Assembly (NCBI GenBank): GCA_947165805.1
Contig: CAMVBT010000087.1
Location: 1 to 8,695 of the forward strand
Reading direction: 5' to 3'
Length of the DNA: 8,695 nt
Source: an uncultured Clostridia bacterium
GTDB lineage: Bacteria > Bacillota > Clostridia > Oscillospirales > Ruminococcaceae
Made by a program: the position numbers and the translations under genes. Below, one piece after another: positions 1 through 7,271 of this stretch. The notes below the pieces were generated by a model. It ran no database searches. It saw only the letters and a program-made list of their open reading frames with translations, and had not been told where the DNA came from. How positions within the stretch are numbered: the first letter of the stretch is position 1; every line of letters begins with the position of its first letter.

Positions 1-1107
1 AATGTGCTGTACGCGCATACCGATAAAGATATTGAAAAGCTGTCGGTCGAAGCTGCGATAATGCAGCGTTATCCGTATCGTTATCTCACGGACGGCGGCA
101 GCGTGTGGGGCAGCGTTATACTGCTCGATGACGGGACAAACGGCTACAGAACGCTGCGTGTCCGGTTTATCGCAGGCGTATGTATATGCTGCGCTGTCAT
201 ACTTATCGGTATGATCGTTTTTGGCGTATATATAAAAAGGAACATCATCACGCCTTTCATAAAAATGAAGAAATTCGCGGGGAACGTTGCCGCGGGCAGG
301 CTCGACGAGCCGCTTGAAATGGACAGGGACAACATCTTCGGTGCGTTCTCGGAGAGCTTCGATATTATGCGCGAGGAGCTTTCGGAGTCAAGGAAGCGGG
401 AGCTGGAATTGCAGAAGAAGGAGAGGGAGCTTGTCGCGGCGCTGAGCCACGATCTGAAAACTCCGGTCACGGGGATAAAGCTCGCGGCGGAACTGCTGCA
501 AATGCGGCTTTCGGTGAAGTCGGAGACCGCAGAAAATGAGATAATATTTGTAAAGGACGATATGGAGAAAATGTCCGAGGATGCTGAGGGCATACTGAAA
601 AAGGCGGAACAGATAGATGTGCTCGTAAGCGACTTGTTCGCTTCAACGCTGGACGACCTCGGAGAATTCAAGGTGAACTGCTGTGACGAAAATGCGGCTG
701 TACTTGCTGACATTGTTAAAAGCTGCGACGACAGGAAACTCGCGGTCATGGGCGAAGTCCCCACCGTTATCGTGCATATCGACACGAAGCGTATGTCACA
801 GGTCATCGGTAATATCATCTCTAATTCCTACAAATACGCAAATACCGTGATAGAGATAGGTTACGGGCTGTCCGAGGGCTTTCTTGAAATGCGAATACGG
901 GATCACGGGCAAGGCGTTCCCGTCGATGAGCTCGACCTTATCACAAACAAATTCTACCGTGGCAGACAGTGGACGGACAGCGGCACGGACGGCAACGGTC
1001 TCGGACTGTACATAGCAAAGACACTTATGCAGAAAATGAACGGCGATCTTATCGCGGAAAGCAACGGTGACGGACTGGCTATAACTCTTGTAATTCCCCT
1101 CAGTTAA
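1..1107 (+). CDS. Sensor histidine kinase, 5'-truncated by window edge
   Basis: Membrane histidine kinase of the HAMP/HisKA/HATPase_c type; it should autophosphorylate on His and pass phosphate to a response regulator probably encoded just upstream. Numbering is from the GTG at position 4, but the frame is open to base 1 and the N-terminal membrane helix is absent, so the true start is outside the window. Visible in order: end of an extracytoplasmic segment (1-52), transmembrane helix (about 55-77), HAMP-like linker and charged coiled coil (79-145), H-box ALSHDLKTP with phospho-acceptor His149, N-box with Asn270 and Asn274 followed by KYA, G1 box RDHGQG (Asp300), F-box KFYRG, and G2 box GNGLGL (330-335). 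All ATP-binding motifs are intact. The HAMP and apparently sizeable sensor segment argue against the short-loop intramembrane-sensing BceS class. The stop codon lies inside the first repeat of the promoter region of the next gene. The family call is secure; the stimulus is unknown. Confidence 0.93.
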   Translation, partial: NVLYAHTDKDIEKLSVEAAIMQRYPYRYLTDGGSVWGSVILLDDGTNGYRTLRVRFIAGVCICCAVILIGMIVFGVYIKRNIITPFIKMKKFAGNVAAGRLDEPLEMDRDNIFGAFSESFDIMREELSESRKRELELQKKERELVAALSHDLKTPVTGIKLAAELLQMRLSVKSETAENEIIFVKDDMEKMSEDAEGILKKAEQIDVLVSDLFASTLDDLGEFKVNCCDENAAVLADIVKSCDDRKLAVMGEVPTVIVHIDTKRMSQVIGNIISNSYKYANTVIEIGYGLSEGFLEMRIRDHGQGVPVDELDLITNKFYRGRQWTDSGTDGNGLGLYIAKTLMQKMNGDLIAESNGDGLAITLVIPLS

Positions 1108-1138
1108 GAAAAATTTAAGAATTTCACAAGAATTTTTT
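1103..1138 (+). promoter_or_regulatory. Three 11-bp-phased direct repeats, likely response-regulator box
   Basis: Three units beginning AAGAA start at 1106 (AAGAAAAATTT), 1117 (AAGAATTTCAC) and 1128 (AAGAATTTTTT), so they recur every 11 bp, one helical turn. Units one and two are also preceded by TT, giving GTTAAG-N5-TTTAAG. They end two bases before the -35 hexamer of the ABC operon. Tandem direct repeats with about 11-bp period next to a -35 are typical of OmpR/PhoB-family response regulators (PhoB boxes; SaeR GTTAA-N6-GTTAA). The natural inference is activation of the operon by the partner of the adjacent kinase. The AT-rich composition makes some chance similarity possible. Confidence 0.6.
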
Positions 1139-1139
1139 A

Positions 1140-1168
1140 TGGAAATAATTCCGGAAGTCATGTATAAT
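1140..1168 (+). promoter_or_regulatory. Sigma-A promoter of the ABC transporter-hydrolase operon
   Basis: A perfect -10 TATAAT (1163-1168) lies 17 bp from a -35 TGGAAA (1140-1145; 4 of 6 to consensus). The weak -35 beside phased repeats fits an activator-dependent promoter. Transcription should begin near 1175, giving a leader of about 35 nt that contains a small GCAG-AAAA-CTGC hairpin (1181-1192) just ahead of the ribosome binding site. Confidence 0.7.
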
Positions 1169-1195
1169 ATCCTTAGAACGGCAGAAAACTGCGGG

Positions 1196-1201
1196 AAAGG
1201 A
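1196..1201 (+). promoter_or_regulatory. RBS that sets the ABC ATPase start
   Basis: AAAGGA ends on the first base of the upstream in-frame ATG at 1201, so that ATG cannot be used from this site. It is 8 nt from the ATG at 1210, which is therefore the preferred start. Confidence 0.75.
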
Positions 1202-1209
1202 TGTTATAC

Positions 1210-1971
1210 ATGGCTTCTTCTATTTTAAGAACAGAAAAACTCTGCAAATCTTTTTCAAACGGCGGCACACAGCAGCACGTTATCAAAAATCTCGATCTTG
1301 ATATTATCGAAGGCGACCTTACGGTAATAATGGGCTCGTCGGGCTCGGGAAAATCCACACTGCTGTATGCGCTTTCGGGTATGGATAAGCCGACGCTCGG
1401 AAAGGTGCTGTTCGGCGATACCGAGATACAGGACTACTCTAACGATCAGCTGGCGGTATTCCGCCGCGGGAACTGCGGTTTCGTGTTCCAGAGCGTATAT
1501 CTGCTCGAAAATCAGACAGTGCTCGACAATGTTCTCACCGCCGCGCTGATAGTGCAGAAGAACAGCTCCGGGCTTGTGAACAAGACAAAGACGCTTCTCA
1601 AAAAAGTCGGGCTGAATGAGGACGACTGGAAGAAATATCCCAATCAGCTTTCCGGCGGCGAGGCGCAGCGTGTGGGCATCGTGAGGGCGATAATCAACGA
1701 CCCTAAGATACTCTTTGCAGACGAGCCTACCGGCGCTCTCAACTCCGCGTCAAGCCGTGATGTACTCGATATCTTCACTGAGATACATAAAAACGGTCAG
1801 AGCATCGTTATGGTAACGCATGATATGAAGACAGCACTTCGCGGAACAAGAGTCCTGTATCTGCGCGACGGCGGTATCGTGGGCGACTACCGTATGCTGC
1901 CCTATGGCGAGAACGACAAGCAGGAGCGCCGTGCGGGGCTTGCGGCATTTCTCGAAACAATGGGCTGGTAA
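1210..1971 (+). CDS. ABC transporter ATP-binding protein (MacB/LolD-type)
   Basis: Cytoplasmic ATPase of an exporter-class ABC transporter; it powers the permease encoded directly downstream. The start is the ATG at 1210, chosen on RBS spacing (253 aa). All motifs are present: Walker A GSSGSGKST (42-50), Q-loop FVFQSVYLL (Gln94), signature LSGGE (147-151), Walker B ILFADE (167-172) followed by PTGALNS, and switch His204 in MVTHD. The DEPTGALNS stretch and the length match the MacB/LolD/BceA/SalX group that partners FtsX-domain permeases. The stop codon is 12 nt before the permease start with a GGGGTGAG ribosome site between, so the two are co-transcribed. The C-terminal 25 residues (after about 228) are a charged tail of the sort these ATPases often carry. 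Substrate cannot be told from this subunit. Confidence 0.95.
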   Translation: MASSILRTEKLCKSFSNGGTQQHVIKNLDLDIIEGDLTVIMGSSGSGKSTLLYALSGMDKPTLGKVLFGDTEIQDYSNDQLAVFRRGNCGFVFQSVYLLENQTVLDNVLTAALIVQKNSSGLVNKTKTLLKKVGLNEDDWKKYPNQLSGGEAQRVGIVRAIINDPKILFADEPTGALNSASSRDVLDIFTEIHKNGQSIVMVTHDMKTALRGTRVLYLRDGGIVGDYRMLPYGENDKQERRAGLAAFLETMGW

Positions 1972-1983
1972 TGGGGTGAGAAT

Positions 1984-4503
1984 ATGAAAATATTAAGATT
2001 ATCTCTGTTCAATCTGAAAAAGAACAGAAAAGAAGCGACCGCTATCGCTTTTCTCACAATGATAACAACGCTCATGTTCTCTGTATTCATGATGAACCTG
2101 ACAAAGATCAGCGACAGCTTTGACGAGAGCTTTGCTGTCTCGGGCTCACCCCATTACTGTGCTGCTGTCAAGTACGAACACTACCGCGACGAATACCGCA
2201 CGATACTTGAAAATATGCCCGGCGTTCACGATGTCACTGAGGTGGAGCTGACAGCCGCGCTTGCAAAAGAGGTGGAAAGGGACGGCGAAATTCTTTCCTA
2301 CAGCTTTATATTCATGACCGAAAAGACAGAGAGAAAAATAGAATATTTTGTAAAGCGGGAACAGCTTCCCGATGACGAGATCATAAAGCTCGATCACCCT
2401 ATTTGGCTTCCGGTATCTTTAAATATCACCGATGATTACAAGCCCGGTGATACCTTCACGATACTCCTTGACGGCGTACACCACGATTTTAAGATCGCGG
2501 GCTTTTATGAAAGCGGGCTGATGACATCCGGCGGAAACGGCTACAAGTGCGTGGTGTCCGACAGTGATTACGCTATGCTCGGAATGTTCCTGAATGACGG
2601 GGGCGACGGCAAATACACCGCACTTTATTTTGACTGTGAAGAAAAGTTCAGCTTCGCGGATCTTATCCGGCGGTGTGCGGAAAGTTCGTATGAAAACATC
2701 GACAGTAATTCAAACAATTTCAGCTTTGACGGCGAAAAAGGATCTGTGCTTCAGTTCCTGAATATGTATCTGTACTTTATAGCATTTTTCGCGGCGATAA
2801 CGATGCTGTCGGCACTCTTTGTTATAACCCACAGGATATCGGACGATATCGCGAATCAGATGCAGCAAATAGGCGTGCTTGAAGCGCTCGGTTACAGAGC
2901 CCGCGAAATATCGCTCTCGTATGTCGGCGAGTATCTGATCTGCGGCGGTATCGGCTCCGTTCTCGGCGGAATCATAGCGCTGCTCACAGACCCGTTAATA
3001 AACATCGGCGTGCAGAAGATGATGGGGCGCACGTTGAACGGTTCTGTTGATATTGCAGGTCTGCTTATCGCGGTATTGCCGGTAGCTGCGCTTGTGATCG
3101 TGATAGCGCTGATAAAGGCGGCCAAGGTTCGCAAATACCCGCCGGTCGTTGCACTTCGCAAAGGCATAGAAACACATCATTTCGGCAGGAATGTTCTCCC
3201 CCTCGAAAAGTCTAAGGGCGGTATCAATCTTGCGCTTGCGATAAAGAGCTTTATCGGCGATATGAAGTCTTCTCTCGGCATAATGCTGTGTGTGATAATT
3301 TCGGGCATTGCTATACTGTTCTGTATGAACTGCGCTTACTTCTTCAAGGACGGCATCGGCGGACTTATATCTCTTACCGGAAAGGACATCACAGTTGATG
3401 TTACGCTGATGAACGGCGTTGACTCTTACGCCGTAAGGGACGAGATAGCCGGAATGCCCGAAGTGAGAAAGGTGTTCGTTTCCTATGCGGGGGGACTTAT
3501 GGACAGCATTCCGGTCAAGGGCTCGGAAAATAAGGCGGTTGTGCACGTCTTTGACGATTTCCGCGGCTCGGAGAACATTTTCCTTACAAGAGGGCGATTT
3601 CCGGAGCATGACAATGAGATAATGGTAACCGTCGCAAGGTGCGAGAAGGAAGGTCTTGATATAGGCGACAGCGTCATACTCGAAGGGAACGGCATTGAAA
3701 ACAAGTACATCGTCACAGGTGTGACAAGCTCTATGATGTTCAACGGAATGAGCATTTATCTCACGAAAGACGGCTATCTCCGCACGGAGTTCAATGCCAG
3801 ACCTTCAGGTCTTTCGGTGTATCTCGCGGACGGCGTGTCGCAGGAGACATTTGAACAGCGCCTGTACGAAAAATTCGGCAAGAGCGTCAAGGACAGCATA
3901 AACGCGGAGATCACCGGCGGCACGCTCGAAGAACGCATACGTTCGGCTGCCGACCGGAAGCTCGCGACACTTCTTTCATACTATGGGGTAACTAACGCGG
4001 ATTACGCGATTGTCGTCGGCAATCAGCTGATAAAGGGCAACAGCAGAGGCTTTGTGATAAAAGAAGTTTCCTCGCTCATGAGCCTCGCAAAACAGCAAAT
4101 GGGATCGATCGCGTCTGTAACACAGGTCGCAATGCCCGTGCTGGCGCTTATTATAGCGGTCGTTGTGGCGGTGATGCTCTGGCTCATTGTTTCAATGACG
4201 GTAAAGCGGCAGAGAAGAAGCCTCGGCATAATGAAGGGTTTAGGATATTCCTCAAAAGACCTTATGAAGCAGCTGGCGCTCAAAACAATGCCGGTGACGA
4301 TAGTTTCTGTGGTAATCGCCGCGGTGCTGACAAAGTTTGTATATAGCTGGTTCTGGATGACGATGTTCGGCGTTATCGGGAATATCAGTGTTCACGTGAC
4401 TATAGCTATGAGCGCAGTACTTGCGGTATTCTGCTATGTCGTGACTTACATCTGCGCCGGCAAGGTAAAGAAGATATCCGTGACCGAGCTTATGACCGAA
4501 TAA
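1984..4503 (+). CDS. ABC transporter permease with two FtsX domains
   Basis: Integral membrane partner of the preceding ATPase, 839 aa. About eight membrane helices can be read: 18-38, 258-282, 310-334, 357-380, 429-454, 713-738, 767-790 and 803-824. This is an internally duplicated plan of two four-helix FtsX units, each with a large extracytoplasmic domain after its first helix (about 39-257 and 455-712). The duplication is visible in matched cytoplasmic coupling segments, QQIGVLEALGYRAREI (294-309) and RSLGIMKGLGYSSKDL (745-760). This differs from BceB, which has ten helices and one big loop, and suggests a single chain can replace a MacB/LolC-LolE pair. Such permeases are 'mechanotransmission' machines acting on lipoproteins, peptides, or envelope complexes rather than classical channels. 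RBS GGGGTGAG is at 1973-1980. The next gene starts 13 nt after the stop. Family call is firm, cargo unknown. Confidence 0.92.
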   Translation: MKILRLSLFNLKKNRKEATAIAFLTMITTLMFSVFMMNLTKISDSFDESFAVSGSPHYCAAVKYEHYRDEYRTILENMPGVHDVTEVELTAALAKEVERDGEILSYSFIFMTEKTERKIEYFVKREQLPDDEIIKLDHPIWLPVSLNITDDYKPGDTFTILLDGVHHDFKIAGFYESGLMTSGGNGYKCVVSDSDYAMLGMFLNDGGDGKYTALYFDCEEKFSFADLIRRCAESSYENIDSNSNNFSFDGEKGSVLQFLNMYLYFIAFFAAITMLSALFVITHRISDDIANQMQQIGVLEALGYRAREISLSYVGEYLICGGIGSVLGGIIALLTDPLINIGVQKMMGRTLNGSVDIAGLLIAVLPVAALVIVIALIKAAKVRKYPPVVALRKGIETHHFGRNVLPLEKSKGGINLALAIKSFIGDMKSSLGIMLCVIISGIAILFCMNCAYFFKDGIGGLISLTGKDITVDVTLMNGVDSYAVRDEIAGMPEVRKVFVSYAGGLMDSIPVKGSENKAVVHVFDDFRGSENIFLTRGRFPEHDNEIMVTVARCEKEGLDIGDSVILEGNGIENKYIVTGVTSSMMFNGMSIYLTKDGYLRTEFNARPSGLSVYLADGVSQETFEQRLYEKFGKSVKDSINAEITGGTLEERIRSAADRKLATLLSYYGVTNADYAIVVGNQLIKGNSRGFVIKEVSSLMSLAKQQMGSIASVTQVAMPVLALIIAVVVAVMLWLIVSMTVKRQRRSLGIMKGLGYSSKDLMKQLALKTMPVTIVSVVIAAVLTKFVYSWFWMTMFGVIGNISVHVTIAMSAVLAVFCYVVTYICAGKVKKISVTELMTE

Positions 4504-4516
4504 GGGGGGAAGAATT

Positions 4517-6505
4517 ATGAAGAATATAAAGAAAATCGCCGCTGCTGCAACAGCGCTTACAATGCTTGCCGCAAGCTCTCTTGCATCGGCTGAAAATGCT
4601 GCGGCGGGTAACAATGCGAAAGCTACGGCTGTTCGTTCCTCAGACAGCGAGTACATTTACTGTATAGCTTCAGTCAGCAAGGTGTATGTTTCCGCCGCGG
4701 TAATGCAGCTTGCCGACGAGGGGAAAATAGATATCGACAAGCCGGTGACGGAGTACATTCCCGGTTTCAGACTGGCGGACGAGAGATACAGGGACATAAC
4801 CGTGCGTATGCTTATGAACCATACATCGGGACTTATGGGCTCGACAAGGAGAAACAGCGAGCTATACAACGACAACGATATGTACGCTCACGATAATGCT
4901 GTGGAGAACCTTTCGTCCCAGCGTCTCAAAGCCGACCCCGGCAAATTTGCGGCGTACTGCAACGACGGTTTTGAGCTGCTCGAAATGATAGTTGAGAACG
5001 TGAGCGGTATGACCTACACCGAATACATAAAAGAGAATATTTCGGACAGGCTCGGACTCGATATGACGGGAACTGCCGCCGATATGTTCGGAAATGAACA
5101 TATCGTGCCTTCAATAAAAGCTGATAATGTGCGGCTCGATACGGCTTATGAAATGGGCTTCGGTACGGGCGGAATATTTGCCTCGGCTTCGGATAACGCG
5201 CTGTTCGGAACTTCGTTCTTCACGGGCGATAACACGCTTCTTTCCGAAAGCGCAAAAACTGAAATGTCAACCCGCTGGACGGACAAGGAATACTGTGACA
5301 TGAACGGTCTCGGCTGGGACTACGCAGAGATTCCGCGCTATGCAGAACAAGGGATAAAAATTTCCGGCAAGGGCGGCGATGTGTCTATGGATCACGCTTA
5401 CCTGCTTACCGCTCCCGATGAGCAGATAAGTGTTTCCGTGCTCTCCTGCGGCGGCAGCAGCACATACAACGACCTGATCGCGCAGTCGCTCATGGATATA
5501 GCTTTACAAGAAAAAGGCGTGACTGTTTCCGATATACCGGAAACTGATTGCACGACCGTTACAGAGATACCGCAGGAATACGAAAAATTTGCGGGCTGGT
5601 ATGTCGTGAATGTTATGGGTATGGGTGATACGCTGTACAATGTTTCATTCCCTGAAAACAGGTATATGCACATCGAGGAGACCACGTACCGCAGGACGAC
5701 CTGCACGGACTATCTGTTCACGACCGACGGCGATTTCGCTGAGCTTGCATACGAGGTCGCGGAAAGCGGAGCCGATACCCGGCTCGCGGCGGGATACTCG
5801 CGTATTTCGTTTGAGGAAAACGCGGACGGGACATTTTTAAAAATGGCTGCGGGAATAGTTTATCCCGGTCTCGGCACTTTCGATGTAAAAAACTACGCCG
5901 GACAGAAAATAGAAGAAAATACAGTAAGTGACGATGTGATAAACGGGTACAAGGCTGTCGAGGGTAAGGCGCTTCTCCTTTGCGGCGACAAGTATTCTTC
6001 CACAAGCTATGACAGCAACGGTGTTACGCGGCTGTATGTGATCGACAAGCTGAAAGGGTATGTATTCGTCAGCGCAAGTATCGGTGAATACATACTGAAA
6101 ATGTCCGATGCGGAGCACCTCACCTCGTTCAAAAATATACCGTCATCATCGAGCAGGGATATGTTCGATATCACTCTCGAAAAGGACGGGAACGGTATTG
6201 CGGCGCTTGATCTCAACAATGCACAGAGATATATCATAGAGGACAGAATCCCCGTGTTCGACGTCTCCGTCAAGACCGTTACGATCACGGACGATGCTGC
6301 GTGGTTCAATATCTCCGACAGCATTGCGAACAGCTCCGTTGCGGTGACAAGACCCGAAAACAGCGCGGTATATGTCTATAACAAATTCGGCGAGATGATC
6401 TATACTACACACAACAAAGACGCGAGACCGCAGATACCTATGCCGAAGGGCGGAAAGGTGCTGTTTCTTGGGGAGAGAAGGTGCAGATTTCAAATCAGTT
6501 TGTGA
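4517..6505 (+). CDS. Exported beta-lactamase-fold serine hydrolase, shortened N-terminus
   Basis: Secreted or surface protein of the class C beta-lactamase/penicillin-binding-protein-like serine hydrolase superfamily (662 aa). Signal peptide: KNIKK basic start, hydrophobic core 7-22, probable cleavage after ASA (25/26). Catalytic motifs: Ser52-Val-Ser-Lys55 (SxxK), Tyr147-Cys-Asn149 (YxN), and Lys285-Gly-Gly287 as the third box. From about 350 to 662 there is a beta-rich C-terminal part of unknown role ending in a GGKVLFLGE strand. Oddity: Ser52 lies only about 26 residues into the mature chain, whereas the family usually has about 60 or more residues (first helix and two strands) before it; that part seems deleted. 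RBS AGGGGGGA (4503-4510) is well spaced. It is the third gene of the ABC operon, so its substrate probably acts with the transporter: peptide, cell-wall or ester cleavage are options. Fold assignment is firm; activity is uncertain. Confidence 0.88.
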   Translation: MKNIKKIAAAATALTMLAASSLASAENAAAGNNAKATAVRSSDSEYIYCIASVSKVYVSAAVMQLADEGKIDIDKPVTEYIPGFRLADERYRDITVRMLMNHTSGLMGSTRRNSELYNDNDMYAHDNAVENLSSQRLKADPGKFAAYCNDGFELLEMIVENVSGMTYTEYIKENISDRLGLDMTGTAADMFGNEHIVPSIKADNVRLDTAYEMGFGTGGIFASASDNALFGTSFFTGDNTLLSESAKTEMSTRWTDKEYCDMNGLGWDYAEIPRYAEQGIKISGKGGDVSMDHAYLLTAPDEQISVSVLSCGGSSTYNDLIAQSLMDIALQEKGVTVSDIPETDCTTVTEIPQEYEKFAGWYVVNVMGMGDTLYNVSFPENRYMHIEETTYRRTTCTDYLFTTDGDFAELAYEVAESGADTRLAAGYSRISFEENADGTFLKMAAGIVYPGLGTFDVKNYAGQKIEENTVSDDVINGYKAVEGKALLLCGDKYSSTSYDSNGVTRLYVIDKLKGYVFVSASIGEYILKMSDAEHLTSFKNIPSSSSRDMFDITLEKDGNGIAALDLNNAQRYIIEDRIPVFDVSVKTVTITDDAAWFNISDSIANSSVAVTRPENSAVYVYNKFGEMIYTTHNKDARPQIPMPKGGKVLFLGERRCRFQISL

Positions 6506-6563
6506 TTCTCATTCGTGATACGGCGATCTGAAGAAACCGGTTAAATAAACACCGATATAATAT

Positions 6564-6605
6564 AAGCCTTATCCCATATAATTAAGGATAAGGCTTTTGC
6601 GTTTT
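6564..6605 (+). terminator. Intrinsic terminator closing the ABC-hydrolase operon
   Basis: A perfect 11-bp stem, AAGCCTTATCC (6564-6574) and GGATAAGGCTT (6586-6596), with an 11-nt AT-rich loop, is followed by TTGCGTTTT. It starts 58 nt after the hydrolase stop and precedes the next promoter by about 25 nt, separating the two transcription units. The interrupted T tract makes it somewhat weaker than ideal. Confidence 0.85.
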
Positions 6606-6628
6606 CAAATATTTATGTCTGAAACATA

Positions 6629-6657
6629 TTGACAATAGAGAACTATTGTGATATAAT
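6629..6657 (+). promoter_or_regulatory. Consensus sigma-A promoter of tetR unit, extended -10
   Basis: -35 TTGACA (6629-6634), 17-bp spacer, -10 TATAAT (6652-6657) with a TGn extension (TGATATAAT). Both hexamers match consensus exactly, so the promoter should be strong unless repressed, in line with the palindromes laid over it. Confidence 0.9.
6632..6649. promoter_or_regulatory. Probable TetR operator O1 in promoter spacer
   Basis: Perfect inverted repeat ACAATAG-AGAA-CTATTGT (7-bp arms, 18 bp in all) overlaps the -35 and fills most of the spacer. Size, symmetry and position match operators of TetR-family autorepressors; binding would exclude RNA polymerase. Assignment to the adjacent regulator is an inference. 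Confidence 0.7.
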
Positions 6658-6658
6658 A

Positions 6659-6677
6659 GCTAATGCAATTAGCATTA
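6659..6677. promoter_or_regulatory. Second palindromic site at the tetR transcription start
   Basis: Two overlapping inverted repeats: GCTAAT-GCA-ATTAGC (6659-6673) and TAATGC-AATTA-GCATTA (6661-6677). They cover the predicted +1, about 25 bp centre to centre from the first palindrome. Their sequence differs from O1, so they may be a separate operator or an RNA hairpin in the 5' leader. Confidence 0.45.
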
Positions 6678-6683
6678 TTGTGG

Positions 6684-6690
6684 AAAGGAG
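6684..6690 (+). promoter_or_regulatory. RBS that sets the tetR start
   Basis: AAAGGAG lies 7 nt before the ATG at 6698. An in-frame TTG at 6629 would give a longer protein, but it is the -35 hexamer itself and is upstream of the predicted mRNA start, so 6698 is the start. Confidence 0.85.
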
Positions 6691-6697
6691 TAGCGCT

Positions 6698-7270
6698 ATG
6701 AAAGCCGGGCTGAGCAAAGAGAAGATCATTATAATTGCAGCAAAAATGGCAGATGAGAAAGGTCTTGCTGAGTTGACGCTGAAAGCTCTCGCTGATGAGC
6801 TTGGGATAAAGCCGCCTTCGCTATATAAGCATTTCAACGGAGGGCTTGACGAGCTTAATAAAGAGCTTATGCTGTACGGCTGGAGGATGCTTGACGGGGA
6901 GATCACAAAAGCCGTTATCGGCAAAGCAAAGGACGATGCCGTTATTGCTCTCTGCCATACTTACAGGAAATTTGTATCGGAACACAAGGGCTTATTTGAA
7001 GCTATGCAGTGGTACAATATGTATCAGTCGGAGGAGCATCAGCAAGCCTCAGCGGGTTCGGTAGATATCATATACCGCTCACTCAGCTCTTATGAGATGA
7101 CTGATGAACAGAAGGTGCATACCGTGCGTATGATAAGGGCTTTTCTGCAAGGCTTTTCCACTATTGAAGTCCACGTTGGCAGCAACTATCCCGTGCCGCT
7201 TGATGACTCATTTGATTTTGCATTGAGGACTATACTCAGTGGAATTGCCGATATGAAAGGGGACGAATAA
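6698..7270 (+). CDS. TetR/AcrR-family transcriptional repressor (WHG-type C-terminus)
   Basis: One-component, ligand-responsive repressor of 190 aa. The N-terminal HTH is clear: helix 1 at about 6-21 (EKIIIIAAKMADEKG), then LTLKALADELGIKPPSLYKHF (26-46), with the typical LYKHF recognition-helix end. The C-terminal ligand/dimer domain ends with RAFLQGFSTIEVHVG...DDSFDFALRTILSGI (146-183), resembling the TetR_C_33 (WHG) subfamily. The strong promoter ahead carries a perfect 18-bp palindrome across the -35/spacer, so autorepression is likely. The stop codon is followed after a single base by the start of a small membrane protein, which is probably its co-regulated target or partner. Ligand unknown. 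The exporter remnant downstream (7880-8122) suggests such regulators in this region went with efflux functions. Confidence 0.93.
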   Translation: MKAGLSKEKIIIIAAKMADEKGLAELTLKALADELGIKPPSLYKHFNGGLDELNKELMLYGWRMLDGEITKAVIGKAKDDAVIALCHTYRKFVSEHKGLFEAMQWYNMYQSEEHQQASAGSVDIIYRSLSSYEMTDEQKVHTVRMIRAFLQGFSTIEVHVGSNYPVPLDDSFDFALRTILSGIADMKGDE

Positions 7271-7271
7271 T

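Noticed and set aside
144..818. Long open frame on the - strand (224 codons) opposite the kinase gene
   Set aside because: Ser-rich translation typical of the antisense of a charged coding region, no RBS, and fully overlapped by a kinase with all its motifs.
1201..1209. ATG at 1201 as the start of the ABC ATPase
   Set aside because: The ribosome binding sequence overlaps that ATG; the one at 1210 has normal spacing.
2995..3609. 204-codon - strand open frame inside the permease gene
   Set aside because: His/Arg/Tyr-rich shadow translation with no initiation signals; the + strand permease is continuous here.
6551..6561. TATAAT-like sequence between the hydrolase and the terminator
   Set aside because: No -35 at the right distance and no gene between it and the terminator a few bases on.
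6629..6697. TTG start giving TetR 23 extra residues
   Set aside because: The TTG is the -35 hexamer of a consensus promoter, upstream of the mRNA start, and has no RBS; ATG 6698 has one.
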